Assembly: GCA_934162555.1 (NCBI GenBank)
Contig: CAKPJE010000006.1
Coordinates: forward strand, 1-26,005
Length of the DNA: 26,005 bases
From: an uncultured Bacilli bacterium
Lineage (GTDB): Bacteria; Bacillota_I; Bacilli_A; RF39; UBA660
Direction of reading: 5' to 3'
The position numbers and the translations under genes were made by a program. The notes beneath the pieces are model-generated. The model searched no databases, had not been told where the DNA came from, and was given only the letters and a program-made list of their open reading frames with translations. Below, piece by piece: positions 8,880-16,992 of this stretch; positions within the stretch are counted from its first letter, which is position 1; the number at the start of each line of letters is the position of its first letter.

Positions 8880-8908
8880 ATTTTAACATATATTAGTTAT
8901 AATATCAA
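8880..8908 (-). promoter_or_regulatory. Promoter of the DUF285 adhesin gene
   Basis: Minus strand TTGATA (8903-8908), 17 bases, TAAAAT (8880-8885), then 11 bases to the GGAAGG ribosome site. The -35 overlaps the stop codon of the upstream membrane-protein gene. Confidence 0.65.
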
Positions 8909-10098
8909 CTATATATTTTTTTACTAACAATTTTACTCTTTTTTATTTTACACAAGACATCAAAATAATACATGTAATTACCTGGTATTATAAAACTACC
9001 AGAATCTATTTTATCAATTAAAATATCCTTAATTATAATATCAACAAGTAATACACAATTATTTCTAGTTGAATAATATTTCTTAAATTTGCCACTTTTA
9101 AATTTATAAAATTTAGCATTCATTTTTGTTTCTAATTTATGGGCATAAGTATAATCATATGGACTTGACCAACTAATTGTATTTTGTTTTAGTTTTTTTA
9201 TTCTTTCCCTAATAATATTTTTTTCTTTTTCTGTTAATTTAAAACCATATTCAAAAACCATTTTTTTATCAGTTTCAATAACAAAATTATAATATTTAGT
9301 TCTGTCTTTTAAACTATACATTACACCATCGCCAAATATTTTAAAGAATGATAAACTATCTTTATCATATTGACCAAATGCTAATACTTCATCTTCAAAG
9401 CAAACATCTAAATGACCTGGTCTACTATATAGTTTTGGTCCAACATGGATAGATATATAAATATCTGGTTTTTGATATTCAAAATCTTCATTTATATCTT
9501 TATTCATATCTTTCAATATTTTGACCTTTTTATATTTAAAATAAGGCAATAATAAAGCCATTAAGACAGGAATAGTTGGTCTTACACCTTTTATTTTATA
9601 TGATGTTATACTCATTATAAAATCTCTTAAATATGTTATGGCAAATTCAAATAAATATAGTCCTATTAAATAAGATGTAAAAATATTTTTAGAGAAAATA
9701 AATACACATATAATCAAAGAAAATGTAGCACTCAATAAATAATAAAGGCTTTTAAGGGTACTTTCTTTTCTAACTAATATAAAACATATTACCCTATTTA
9801 TAAAATCCAATAAGAAGAAAAAGATAAATGCTATTTGAAAAAATAATACAAAACTAGACTTTAATTTATATACTAGATAACTAATTAATAATAGTATAAT
9901 ACCTAAGAAAAGGTTACCAAAAAATTTTTTACTATTTCTTAGATTAAACCAAAAGAACATGTTTGATATTAGTCTAATGATAATAATACATAAAAAACCA
10001 ATAAAAACCAAATTTGTTACTTCTTTCGGAAAAATAAATACCATTATTCCTGTAAACAATGATAATAATGTTGTAAATAAAAGTCTAATTGAATCCAT
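8905..10098 (-). CDS. Polytopic membrane protein with papain-like-looking C-terminal domain
   Basis: A 397-residue protein I do not recognise fully. Residues 1-190 contain about six hydrophobic segments, arranged in short hairpins like HdeD/DUF308 proteins. Residues 205-397 form a soluble domain with IYISIHVGP (213-221), PGHLDVCF (227-234), FGDGVM (255-260) and TRNNCVLLVD (344-353). A conserved-looking His (H218 or H229) followed much later by an NNC motif (C348) is reminiscent of papain-like folds of the NlpC/P60 or DUF4105 type. Catalysis is therefore possible but unproven. The ATG at 10096-10098 shares one base with the previous gene's TAA (TAATG), with GGAGG just upstream. It is the last gene of a three-gene operon. 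Confidence 0.7.
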   Translation of the reverse strand: MDSIRLLFTTLLSLFTGIMVFIFPKEVTNLVFIGFLCIIIIRLISNMFFWFNLRNSKKFFGNLFLGIILLLISYLVYKLKSSFVLFFQIAFIFFFLLDFINRVICFILVRKESTLKSLYYLLSATFSLIICVFIFSKNIFTSYLIGLYLFEFAITYLRDFIMSITSYKIKGVRPTIPVLMALLLPYFKYKKVKILKDMNKDINEDFEYQKPDIYISIHVGPKLYSRPGHLDVCFEDEVLAFGQYDKDSLSFFKIFGDGVMYSLKDRTKYYNFVIETDKKMVFEYGFKLTEKEKNIIRERIKKLKQNTISWSSPYDYTYAHKLETKMNAKFYKFKSGKFKKYYSTRNNCVLLVDIIIKDILIDKIDSGSFIIPGNYMYYFDVLCKIKKSKIVSKKIYS

Positions 10099-10931
10099 TA
10101 TGCCTCCACTTTATTTTTTGTTTTTTCTATTACTATATAAATTATTATAAATATAATACCAATAGATAACATTATTAATGAAGATGTTAATAATTGGTTA
10201 AATACTTGATTTAATACTATATTTATAAATTCTTCTAGGTTAAAAAATTTAATAATTGTATTTTTAAATAAAGAACCAATTACTAAAACTATGCTTGGTA
10301 CTACAAACGATATTCCTGCATATAGAAATGGTATATGTAAACTCCATGTAAATATAAATATTAAGAACATTAAAATAATTATTGTACCAATAAAATAAAA
10401 TATAGAAATAGAATTATAAATATTTATAATTTCTTTTACATCAGCATCTTTTAATATTTCATCTCTATCTGGTAAAGTTTTTTCTATTTCAATTTTTTCT
10501 TTTTTTAATTCTTCCTTTATATATTCTGTTTGTTCTGGTGAAAGAGTACTACTTTTTGAAATTACTGAATTTACAAATAGATTTAATTTTTCTTCACTAA
10601 AGGTTGGGAATTCACCATCTTCTAAGTAATATTTCATAACTTTATCTAAATAGTCATCAAATAATTCATTAAATTCACTACTTTCAATTACTTCTTTCAT
10701 ATCATTTTCTGATATGCCTATTTCATTAAATGATGCAATTAAATTATCTTTTAGTGTATTTTCACCATATTCAATTTTTAACAAATTTTTAGTATTGATT
10801 GATTGTTTTAGATTATCCACTTTCATAAAATTACTTATTGACATATATATTATCATTGTAAAACATACAATACTAATTATAAGGCCAACAAACACTGATA
10901 ATATTTTACCTATAATTTTTAAAAACTTCAT
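10098..10931 (-). CDS. Hypothetical membrane protein, four predicted TM segments
   Basis: A 277-residue protein without a family I can name. It has one membrane segment near the N-terminus (about 12-33) and an acidic and lysine-rich helical domain of about 140 residues, probably outside the cell (ELFDDYLDKVMKYYLEDGEF). Three membrane segments follow at about 177-198, 201-222 and 246-271, and the tail is short and basic. Its start overlaps the upstream gene's stop by four bases (ATGA) with AGGAG as ribosome site. Its stop overlaps the downstream start (TAATG). The strict coupling indicates that the three proteins are made together and may form a membrane complex; that is inference. Confidence 0.7.
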   Translation of the reverse strand: MKFLKIIGKILSVFVGLIISIVCFTMIIYMSISNFMKVDNLKQSINTKNLLKIEYGENTLKDNLIASFNEIGISENDMKEVIESSEFNELFDDYLDKVMKYYLEDGEFPTFSEEKLNLFVNSVISKSSTLSPEQTEYIKEELKKEKIEIEKTLPDRDEILKDADVKEIINIYNSISIFYFIGTIIILMFLIFIFTWSLHIPFLYAGISFVVPSIVLVIGSLFKNTIIKFFNLEEFINIVLNQVFNQLLTSSLIMLSIGIIFIIIYIVIEKTKNKVEA

Positions 10932-11785
10932 TTTTTTCTCCTATAGCTTTCTTTTTTACATTTCTTTTCACTTATTTTTATTTTTTTATCTATATTTTTT
11001 TCTAGAATCATAAACATCATACTTACATAGGAAATAATTATACCTATGATTAATGTGAGTATATTAAATTTAGATTTATCATAGGAAATACTTGGATTTT
11101 TTATATTATATTTAACTTCTGCTTCATTTCCTTTTGAACTACTTACAAGAGTACTATAGTGTTCTTCATCTACTATATATTCAGTTAAATATTTTTTGTC
11201 ATAAGTTCCTAAAACGGTTCCTGTTACTTTATTCATATTGTTTTGAAAACGGAGATAGTCAACTAAATTATATACTTGATAAGTAAATAGATATGCTCCA
11301 AATATAAATAATGTAATCATAAATGGCCTTAAAACTCTAACAGAACCATGGTTTGTATTTCTTACTTTGTATAGTTTTCTACATACTAATCCTAAGGAAA
11401 GTAATACTATGCTTATTGCAAATCCGAATGAAACATAATTATAATCATATATATTTTTTACATAAAAACAATTTTTGTGATCATTTTTCAAACAAAACAT
11501 TTTTAGTATTTTGTTATTATTTTCACTTGGATTTAATGCTTTTCCATCATTGTATGATAAAAAGGTTACTTCTTCTTTTCCATTTGTATCTATAAAATAG
11601 CCTTTATCATTTTCAAATATAACATATTTTTCAACATATTTTTTATTTCTTATTCTTATATTATTAAATGCATATATAGAAGATAGCATTAGTAATATAC
11701 TAAATATAATTAAAATTGTTGAAAACAAATAATTGCCTTTTTTTCCAAAAAAGCTATTGAAACTTTTTATAAAATTCGTATACAT
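10928..11785 (-). CDS. Hypothetical membrane protein, four predicted TM segments
   Basis: First gene of the three-gene membrane operon, 285 residues. Membrane segments lie at about 18-40, 119-137, 152-172 and 241-260. The two soluble loops (about 41-115 and 175-235) are rich in charged residues and face the same side as each other by this topology. The first loop contains two Cys (FCLKNDHKNCFY), possibly a disulfide. The C-terminal tail is strongly basic (KKIKISEKKCKKESYRRKK). I do not recognise a family. ATG 11783-11785 is preceded by GGTGATG, a moderate ribosome site 6 bases after a TATAAT. Confidence 0.7.
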   Translation of the reverse strand: MYTNFIKSFNSFFGKKGNYLFSTILIIFSILLMLSSIYAFNNIRIRNKKYVEKYVIFENDKGYFIDTNGKEEVTFLSYNDGKALNPSENNNKILKMFCLKNDHKNCFYVKNIYDYNYVSFGFAISIVLLSLGLVCRKLYKVRNTNHGSVRVLRPFMITLFIFGAYLFTYQVYNLVDYLRFQNNMNKVTGTVLGTYDKKYLTEYIVDEEHYSTLVSSSKGNEAEVKYNIKNPSISYDKSKFNILTLIIGIIISYVSMMFMILEKNIDKKIKISEKKCKKESYRRKK

Positions 11786-11802
11786 CTATCATCACCATTT
11801 TA

Positions 11803-11808
11803 ATTATA
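11803..11808 (-). promoter_or_regulatory. Candidate -10 box of the three-gene membrane operon
   Basis: A perfect TATAAT on the minus strand, 6 bases before the GGTGAT ribosome site and just after the upstream gene's terminator. I see no good -35 at 16-18 bases. Confidence 0.45.
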
Positions 11809-11820
11809 AAGCAAAATAAG

Positions 11821-11857
11821 GAAAAAAGATAGTATTTTATTTAAATTTACTATCTTT
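11821..11857 (-). terminator. Intrinsic terminator of the AAA/DUF4143 gene
   Basis: AAAGATAGTA (11848-11857, minus reading, overlapping the stop) pairs perfectly with TACTATCTTT (11825-11834) around a 13-base loop. The second arm runs into six T on the minus strand. Confidence 0.75.
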
Positions 11858-13061
11858 ATTTTTCTAATAACCAGTCAATAATATTTTTATGAATAATCCC
11901 ATTTTGTGATAAATCAAGTGTGTCAGTTGAAATAACATATTTGGGGTAATTATCATCAATATTATCGTATACACCAAATTCCCTGTCAATATTTTCATCA
12001 TTTATTTGATATACAACTTGAAAATATATTTTTTCTTTTGGTTTGGTTGCAATAAAATCAACTTCTCCATTTTCTAATGAACCAACATTTACATTATAAC
12101 CTCTAGAAATTAATTCATTATATACAATATTTTCAAGATAAGCTCCTAATTGCATTTTTTTAGAAGTATTTAATACTTGCCCTATTCCTAAATCTGTTAA
12201 ATAATATTTGTATTTTCCTGTTAATATTCTTTTTCCTCTTACATCATATCTATCAACTTTGTGAATAAGCAATGCTTTTGTCATATATTCAAGATAATTG
12301 TATATTGTATTTTTGGACACATTTCTATCATCTGATAAAAAATAATTAGACAAATTATCTGCTACAAAAGATTGTGCTGGAGTTGTAACAACATACTCAA
12401 CTATTCTATTAAATAAATCAATGTCTTTAATCTTAAATCTTTCTATTATATCTTTTACAACAATTGAGTTATAAAGATCTGACAAATAATTTATTACTTG
12501 TTCTTCTGATGACATTTCGAATCTCTGTGGCATACCTCCCCAGATCATGTAATCATCAAAAGTTTCTTTTAATTCATACTTATTTTTATCTAAAATACCT
12601 TTAAGAGTGCAGACTTCCTCAAATGTAAATGGTTCAATAGCAAAACTTACATATCTTCCTGCAATATGTGTTGCAAGTTCGCCTGATAGCAAATCACTGT
12701 TTGATCCAGTTATAAAAATAGAAATATTTTTTTCATATTCTGCTTTAAATGAATTTATTGCAAGTTCCCATTTTTGAATTCTAGAAATTTCATCAATAAA
12801 AACATAGTACTTTTTATCATTAGTCATTTGTTTTTTAACATAATTGTATAAATCATCATCTGTTTTAAGAAATGAGAATTGTTTTAATTCCAAATTAATA
12901 TAAATTATATTTTCATCTTTTATACCATTATTTTTAAGTTCATCAATTATTTGTTTTATAATAATTGATTTACCGCATCTTCTAATACCTGTAATTGCTT
13001 TTATTAAATCAACATCATAAAATGGTCTGATTTTGGATAAATATTTTTCACGTATAATCAT
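11856..13061 (-). CDS. AAA ATPase with DUF4143 C-terminal domain
   Basis: I placed the start at ATG 13059-13061 (401 residues), 8 bases after AAAGG; a GTG nine bases further upstream overlaps that ribosome site. The N-terminal AAA module has Walker A GIRRCGKS (about 25-32), Walker B YVFIDEI (about 86-92) and an ITGSNS sensor motif (about 117-122). A winged-helix-like middle follows, then the DUF4143 domain with the PD-(D/E)XK-like arrangement GEVDFIA and YFQVVYQ. These ATPases are widespread, often in many paralogous copies per genome in gut anaerobes, and their role is poorly defined. Single-gene unit with its own strong promoter and terminator, consistent with a mobile or accessory gene, though no mobile-element ends are visible. 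Confidence 0.88.
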   Translation of the reverse strand: MIIREKYLSKIRPFYDVDLIKAITGIRRCGKSIIIKQIIDELKNNGIKDENIIYINLELKQFSFLKTDDDLYNYVKKQMTNDKKYYVFIDEISRIQKWELAINSFKAEYEKNISIFITGSNSDLLSGELATHIAGRYVSFAIEPFTFEEVCTLKGILDKNKYELKETFDDYMIWGGMPQRFEMSSEEQVINYLSDLYNSIVVKDIIERFKIKDIDLFNRIVEYVVTTPAQSFVADNLSNYFLSDDRNVSKNTIYNYLEYMTKALLIHKVDRYDVRGKRILTGKYKYYLTDLGIGQVLNTSKKMQLGAYLENIVYNELISRGYNVNVGSLENGEVDFIATKPKEKIYFQVVYQINDENIDREFGVYDNIDDNYPKYVISTDTLDLSQNGIIHKNIIDWLLEK

Positions 13062-13081
13062 AGCTATCACCTTTCAGTATG

Positions 13082-13110
13082 ATTATACAACATATATAAT
13101 CAATTGTCAA
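13082..13110 (-). promoter_or_regulatory. Perfect consensus sigma-A promoter of the AAA/DUF4143 gene
   Basis: TTGACA (13105-13110), 17 bases, TATAAT (13082-13087) on the minus strand, then 7 bases to the AAAGG ribosome site (13070-13074). Both hexamers match the consensus fully. Confidence 0.85.
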
Positions 13111-13111
13111 G

Positions 13112-13163
13112 TTTTGTATTTTCAATAATACAAAATCTTGTTTTAATATATTTTTGTATATTA
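13112..13163. repeat. Two inverted repeats downstream of ddl
   Basis: TTTTGTATT (13112-13120) with AATACAAAA (13127-13135), and TAATATA (13144-13150) with TATATTA (13157-13163). Both could form hairpins in the ddl 3' untranslated RNA. Their function is unknown; they may back up the main terminator or protect the 3' end. Confidence 0.5.
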
Positions 13164-13186
13164 AAAGATACCTTTTTAAAGTATCT
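13162..13186 (-). terminator. Intrinsic terminator of the ruvX-ddl operon
   Basis: AGATAC (13181-13186, minus reading) with GTATCT (13166-13171), 9-base loop, then TTTTAAT on the minus strand. The 6-bp stem is short. On the plus strand the same hairpin precedes a run of T, so it may work both ways. Confidence 0.55.
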
Positions 13187-14351
13187 ATTTTTTTAAACCT
13201 TTGCACCCTTTTAATCCTTGACATGATAAGATATTAGTTTCAAATGAATGTATTTTGCTATCTTTATTTTTAAAATCTTTAATAGCAATATTTATAATAT
13301 CATCTAGTAATTCAGGATATTTTTTGCCACATGCATCCCATAAATAGAATGATAATGATCCTGGACATGTATTTGGTTCATTTACATAAACATCATTTGT
13401 TTTTTTATCAATCAAGAAATCGATTCGTGCAACTCCTGATAAATTAAGAGCCTTAAATGTTTCTTTAGCATATTCTTTTATTTTTTCTGTTATTTTTTCA
13501 TCTATTCTTGCTGGTATAATACGACTCGTTGATGCCATACCTTTTGATGCTTTTGTTTTAGAAGAACCCATATATTTATCTTTGTAACTTAATATTTCAT
13601 CTTCACCCATTACTTCTTCTAAAGCGCTTACTTCACTATATTCATAGTCACCAATAACACTTGCATTTACTTCTATAATGTGTTCAATTTTTTTCTCAAC
13701 AACAACTTTATTTTCATACACAAATGCTTCTCTTAATGCATTTTCTAATTCATTTGCTTCATGTGCGATGGTTATACCAACACTTGATCCTAAATTTGCT
13801 GGTTTGATTATTACTGGATAGCCTACTTTTTTTGTTTTTTTGCTAACTTCTTCAAAGTTATTCATTTCATAATCATATATACATGTATATGGTACTACTG
13901 GTAAATCATGGGCTTTCATAACTTCTTTCATGACAACTTTATCTTGTCCTAAAGCTGAACCTAAAACATCACTTCCAACATATGGTATTCCTATTGTTTC
14001 AAGGAATCCTTGAATTGAACCATCTTCTACACCACTACCATGAACAACTGGTAATATTAAATCAACGGTATTTACAATTCTTCTAAAGCCTTTCACTTTT
14101 TGTAAAACAAATTCATTTTCTTTTTTGTATAATACAACTTGATTTGCATATCTTTTTAATAAATCCATATCTTTATACAAATCAATGTCCATTAATTGTT
14201 TACCAGTATACCAAACTTTGTCTTTACCCATATATATTGGTATAATGTCATATTTTTCTTCATCTAAATTATGCATGGCTTGAACTGCGGAAATAATACT
14301 TACTTCATGTTCTACAGATGTTCCACCATACATGACACCTATTTTAATCAT
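13185..14351 (-). CDS. ddl: D-alanine--D-alanine ligase family protein
   Basis: A 388-residue ATP-grasp ligase expected to join two D-alanines for the peptidoglycan precursor. Motifs: YGGTSVEHEVS (8-18), HGSGVEDGSIQGFLE (104-118), ATP-grasp IIKPANLGSSVG (181-192), the metal-binding stretch RIDFLID (309-315) and VNEPNTCPGSLSFYLWD (323-339). The last motif differs from the common N-T-x-PG-M-T version and matches a Clostridia/Bacilli subgroup of Ddl-like ligases, so a paralogue with a different second substrate is possible. The tail ends in a Cys/Gly/Lys-rich stretch (SCQGLKGCKGLKK). ATG 14349-14351 overlaps the hydrolase stop (ATGA) with AGGAGG 7 bases upstream. Last gene of the six-gene operon. 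Confidence 0.88.
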   Translation of the reverse strand: MIKIGVMYGGTSVEHEVSIISAVQAMHNLDEEKYDIIPIYMGKDKVWYTGKQLMDIDLYKDMDLLKRYANQVVLYKKENEFVLQKVKGFRRIVNTVDLILPVVHGSGVEDGSIQGFLETIGIPYVGSDVLGSALGQDKVVMKEVMKAHDLPVVPYTCIYDYEMNNFEEVSKKTKKVGYPVIIKPANLGSSVGITIAHEANELENALREAFVYENKVVVEKKIEHIIEVNASVIGDYEYSEVSALEEVMGEDEILSYKDKYMGSSKTKASKGMASTSRIIPARIDEKITEKIKEYAKETFKALNLSGVARIDFLIDKKTNDVYVNEPNTCPGSLSFYLWDACGKKYPELLDDIINIAIKDFKNKDSKIHSFETNILSCQGLKGCKGLKK

Positions 14352-15055
14352 TTTGTTCCTCCTAAGAAATTTTCTATTATTTTATTTACTTGATTTATGT
14401 TTTCTAAATAAGCATAATGGGTACCAGGTAAAATTATTACTCCTGCATCTTTGATTAGTTTTTCTAATTCATATGCATTACTTTTATCTACGGTTGTATC
14501 ATTTTCTCCCCATATTATTAATGTTGGACATTTAATTTTTTTAACTTCTTCTGTTATATCATTATTAACGTGAGCAGTTAAAATATCTCGCATTTTAGTG
14601 CTCGCATTTTTATAGTCAGTTGATCCCATATGTTTTTTAGCAAACTCAATTAATTTTTTACTTGGTATAATTTTTTTCATTGCTTTTAACATTTTTACTT
14701 TGAAAGTTATTTCGGTGATTTCTTTTTTGTAGGGACTTCCAAAGAGAATTAATTTTTCAGTATTGTATTTACTTGCATAGATGAGCCCTATTTTTCCTCC
14801 AAATGAATGACCTATAATAGAACATTTTTCATAACCCAGTTTATTAACAAATTTGTTAATAAAGTCAGCATAGTCTTCAATACTCCATACATTATCTGGT
14901 TCATCACTTTCTCCAAAGCCTGGTAAATCCAGTATTAAAACTTTTTTATTTTTTAATCCTTTTACTAATGGTTCCATCATTTGAATATTCTGACCCCATC
15001 CATGTAAAAGCACTACTAAATCACCTTCACCAATTATTTTATAATTAATTTTCAT
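14348..15055 (-). CDS. Alpha/beta hydrolase
   Basis: A 235-residue cytoplasmic alpha/beta-hydrolase-fold enzyme. Visible are the oxyanion motif LHGWG (17-21), nucleophile elbow GHSFGG with S84, acid D186 (WGENDTTV) and H213 (GTHYAYLE), so the catalytic triad is complete. A small lid of about 115-165 lies between strands. Substrate cannot be told; members act on esters, lactones or peptides (proline iminopeptidase-like and MhpC-like proteins look similar). ATG 15053-15055 overlaps the end of the methyltransferase gene by 11 bases with AAGGTG as ribosome site, and its stop overlaps the ddl start. It takes the place usually held by U32 peptidase genes in the related Bacillus operon. Confidence 0.88.
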   Translation of the reverse strand: MKINYKIIGEGDLVVLLHGWGQNIQMMEPLVKGLKNKKVLILDLPGFGESDEPDNVWSIEDYADFINKFVNKLGYEKCSIIGHSFGGKIGLIYASKYNTEKLILFGSPYKKEITEITFKVKMLKAMKKIIPSKKLIEFAKKHMGSTDYKNASTKMRDILTAHVNNDITEEVKKIKCPTLIIWGENDTTVDKSNAYELEKLIKDAGVIILPGTHYAYLENINQVNKIIENFLGGTK

Positions 15056-15626
15056 ATTTCACCTTAATAACCATTATTCCATCTCCTTTTGAATATATTT
15101 TGTTTTCATATTCTGTTTGAGAATTGATGTAATCTATAAATTCTAATATTTTTCTTTTGATGCCTCTTACATTTCTTGATAATTTACTATCATCTTCATG
15201 TATAACTCCATGAAAGTAGATGTTGTCTACGATTATAGAGCCATTTTTATTTAACAGGCATTTATATTTTTCAAAAAACCTAATGTTTTGACTTTTGGCT
15301 GCATCTATAAATATTAAATCATATTTATCATTGAGTTCTATTTCTAATGCATCACCTTTTATGCATTTTATTTGATTGTTTAAATTCATTTTTGTTATAT
15401 TTGCAATTGCTTCTTTATATCTTACTTCGTCTCTTTCAATTGTTGTTATATTTATATTTTTGTTTATTAATGCCATTTTTATACTTGAATATCCTACTGC
15501 AGTTCCTATTTCTAATATTTGTTTGACATTATTATTTTTTATATAGTTTGTTAAAAATTCTATTCCTTCATCTTGCATGATAGGAATTTTGTCTATTATC
15601 GCCTTGTTTTTTATTTCTTCAAGCAC
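15045..15626 (-). CDS. trmR: SAM-dependent O-methyltransferase, TrmR/YrrM-like
   Basis: A 193-residue class I methyltransferase of the COMT-like O-methyltransferase family. SAM-binding motif LEIGTAVGYSS lies at about 38-48, the acidic residue TIERDE at 62-67, DLIFIDAAKS at about 104-113 and IIVDNIYFHG at about 130-139. In B. subtilis the protein at this operon position, YrrM/TrmR, methylates 5-hydroxyuridine to 5-methoxyuridine at the tRNA wobble position. Position and family support that assignment here but do not prove it. The start is GTG (15624-15626) with GAGG close upstream, overlapping the mltG stop by eight bases. Confidence 0.78.
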   Translation of the reverse strand: MLEEIKNKAIIDKIPIMQDEGIEFLTNYIKNNNVKQILEIGTAVGYSSIKMALINKNINITTIERDEVRYKEAIANITKMNLNNQIKCIKGDALEIELNDKYDLIFIDAAKSQNIRFFEKYKCLLNKNGSIIVDNIYFHGVIHEDDSKLSRNVRGIKRKILEFIDYINSQTEYENKIYSKGDGIMVIKVKYEN

Positions 15627-16695
15627 TTACCTCACACCACAATCCTTGATTTATTAAGTTTCTTATTGTACTTTCAAATTCAGTATAGTTATTCATAAAA
15701 TATGTTTTACCATTGCAATCAGCAACAAAATATAGATAACCTTTATTTTCATATTCAATTGCACCTACAATACTGTCTATTCCAGGATTGCTTATTGGGC
15801 CTACTGGTAATCCCATTTTACTTGTACATCTTGTATTATATGGGTTTGAACAGTTTGCGAATTGCTCAAGTGTTAAACCATTTTTAATGTCATCTAGTTT
15901 ATATGCATAGTATGCTGTCATATCACTTCCTAGTGATATATTGTTATTTATTCTGTTTACAAATACTCCTACTACTTTTTTTCTATTGCTTCCTGGTAAT
16001 GATTCTACTTCAGCAATTGATGCTAGTATAACTATTTCATTTAATTTTAGGTCGCTTTGCTCAATTTTGTTTTTATATGGTTTTATTTTTTCCCCGAATT
16101 CATTTAAGAGTGTTCTTATTATTGTTTCTGTAGTTACATCTTTGTTTAAAAATTCATAAGTATCTGGGAATAAATAACCTTCTAATGGATAATAAATTTT
16201 GTTGTTTAAAATACTATCATCTAAAAACCAATAGTCTTTTATCATTTTTTGGGCAAACTCTCTATCTTCCAATACTTTGATAACATCATTATATTTATTC
16301 TTTGTATTTTTTGAGATTTCACGTGCAATTTGTCTTGCGTTTAATCCTTCTTTAAATGTTATTCTTATAGTATCTGGATTATAATTATTTCCTTTTTTTA
16401 ATTCATTCATTATTTGTTCTAGGTTCATTGTTTTATTTAGGTTATATTCACCTACTTCTAAGTGAGATTCTTTTAAGAATAATTTAATATAAACTTTATA
16501 AATAAATTCTGATTTAATTAAACCTTTTTCGTATAGTACGCTACCAAGAGTTGAATATGTATCATTTTTTCCAACACTTAAAACAATGTTAGTACTATCC
16601 TTACTATCAGTTGGTCCTGTCATATACATAAGCGTACATAAAAAGATAATAAGCAAAACTAAAACCCCTATTATTATTCTAATTATTTTTTCCAT
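15619..16695 (-). CDS. mltG: Endolytic murein transglycosylase MltG
   Basis: A 358-residue membrane-anchored lytic transglycosylase that cleaves nascent glycan strands and sets their length. One N-terminal membrane segment (about 4-24) is followed by a LysM-like region (about 35-100) and the YceG catalytic domain. Catalytic Glu is in ASIAEVES (E229), followed by VFVNRI (244-249), LGSDMTAYYAY (255-265), GLPVGPISNPG and YLYFVADCNGKTYF. The His usually found after that last motif is not evident. It starts at ATG 16693-16695, 12 bases after the DUF1292 gene, with only a weak AAGAAG ribosome site. In B. subtilis yrrL occupies the same place. Confidence 0.92.
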   Translation of the reverse strand: MEKIIRIIIGVLVLLIIFLCTLMYMTGPTDSKDSTNIVLSVGKNDTYSTLGSVLYEKGLIKSEFIYKVYIKLFLKESHLEVGEYNLNKTMNLEQIMNELKKGNNYNPDTIRITFKEGLNARQIAREISKNTKNKYNDVIKVLEDREFAQKMIKDYWFLDDSILNNKIYYPLEGYLFPDTYEFLNKDVTTETIIRTLLNEFGEKIKPYKNKIEQSDLKLNEIVILASIAEVESLPGSNRKKVVGVFVNRINNNISLGSDMTAYYAYKLDDIKNGLTLEQFANCSNPYNTRCTSKMGLPVGPISNPGIDSIVGAIEYENKGYLYFVADCNGKTYFMNNYTEFESTIRNLINQGLWCEVSA

Positions 16696-16707
16696 ACTTC
16701 TTTTATT

Positions 16708-16992
16708 TTATGCTTCTGCACCTTTCTTGACTTCTGCTTGTAATTCTTCAAGTATTGTTTCAATAATTTTCCATTCTTTTTCGCTTTCTATTGGGTATAG
16801 AATACTTTTTTCATCTTTTGGATTATATATTGAGGCATATACTTTTGTATTTCCGTCATCATCTGTTGTATTATCCGTGTAAACTATATAATTTTTTTTT
16901 GTTTCTTCACTTTCAAATGTAAATAAAACTTCACATTCTATATTTTTACCTTCTTCATTCATTACTTTAAATGATATTTTTTCATCGTTCAC
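16708..16992 (-). CDS. DUF1292 family protein, YrzB-like
   Basis: A 94-residue acidic cytoplasmic protein. The DUF1292 pattern is visible in VLFTFESEETKKNYIVYTDN, followed by VYASIYNP and a C-terminal helix WKIIETILEELQ. Function is unknown in the family, but it sits between ruvX and mltG in many Firmicutes (yrzB in B. subtilis), as here. Translation begins at GTG 16990-16992, with AAGGA upstream, inside the end of ruvX; an ATG seven bases later is in the wrong frame. Confidence 0.85.
   Translation of the reverse strand: MNDEKISFKVMNEEGKNIECEVLFTFESEETKKNYIVYTDNTTDDDGNTKVYASIYNPKDEKSILYPIESEKEWKIIETILEELQAEVKKGAEA

Noticed and set aside
8888..8914. Hairpin-like A-T repeat next to the adhesin promoter as a terminator of the membrane operon
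   Set aside because: On the minus strand no T-tract follows; the T-run is on the plus side, where no gene ends, and the sequence doubles as the adhesin -35 region.
13062..13070. GTG at 13068-13070 as start of the DUF4143 gene
   Set aside because: It overlaps the AAAGG ribosome site; the ATG nine bases later has correct spacing.
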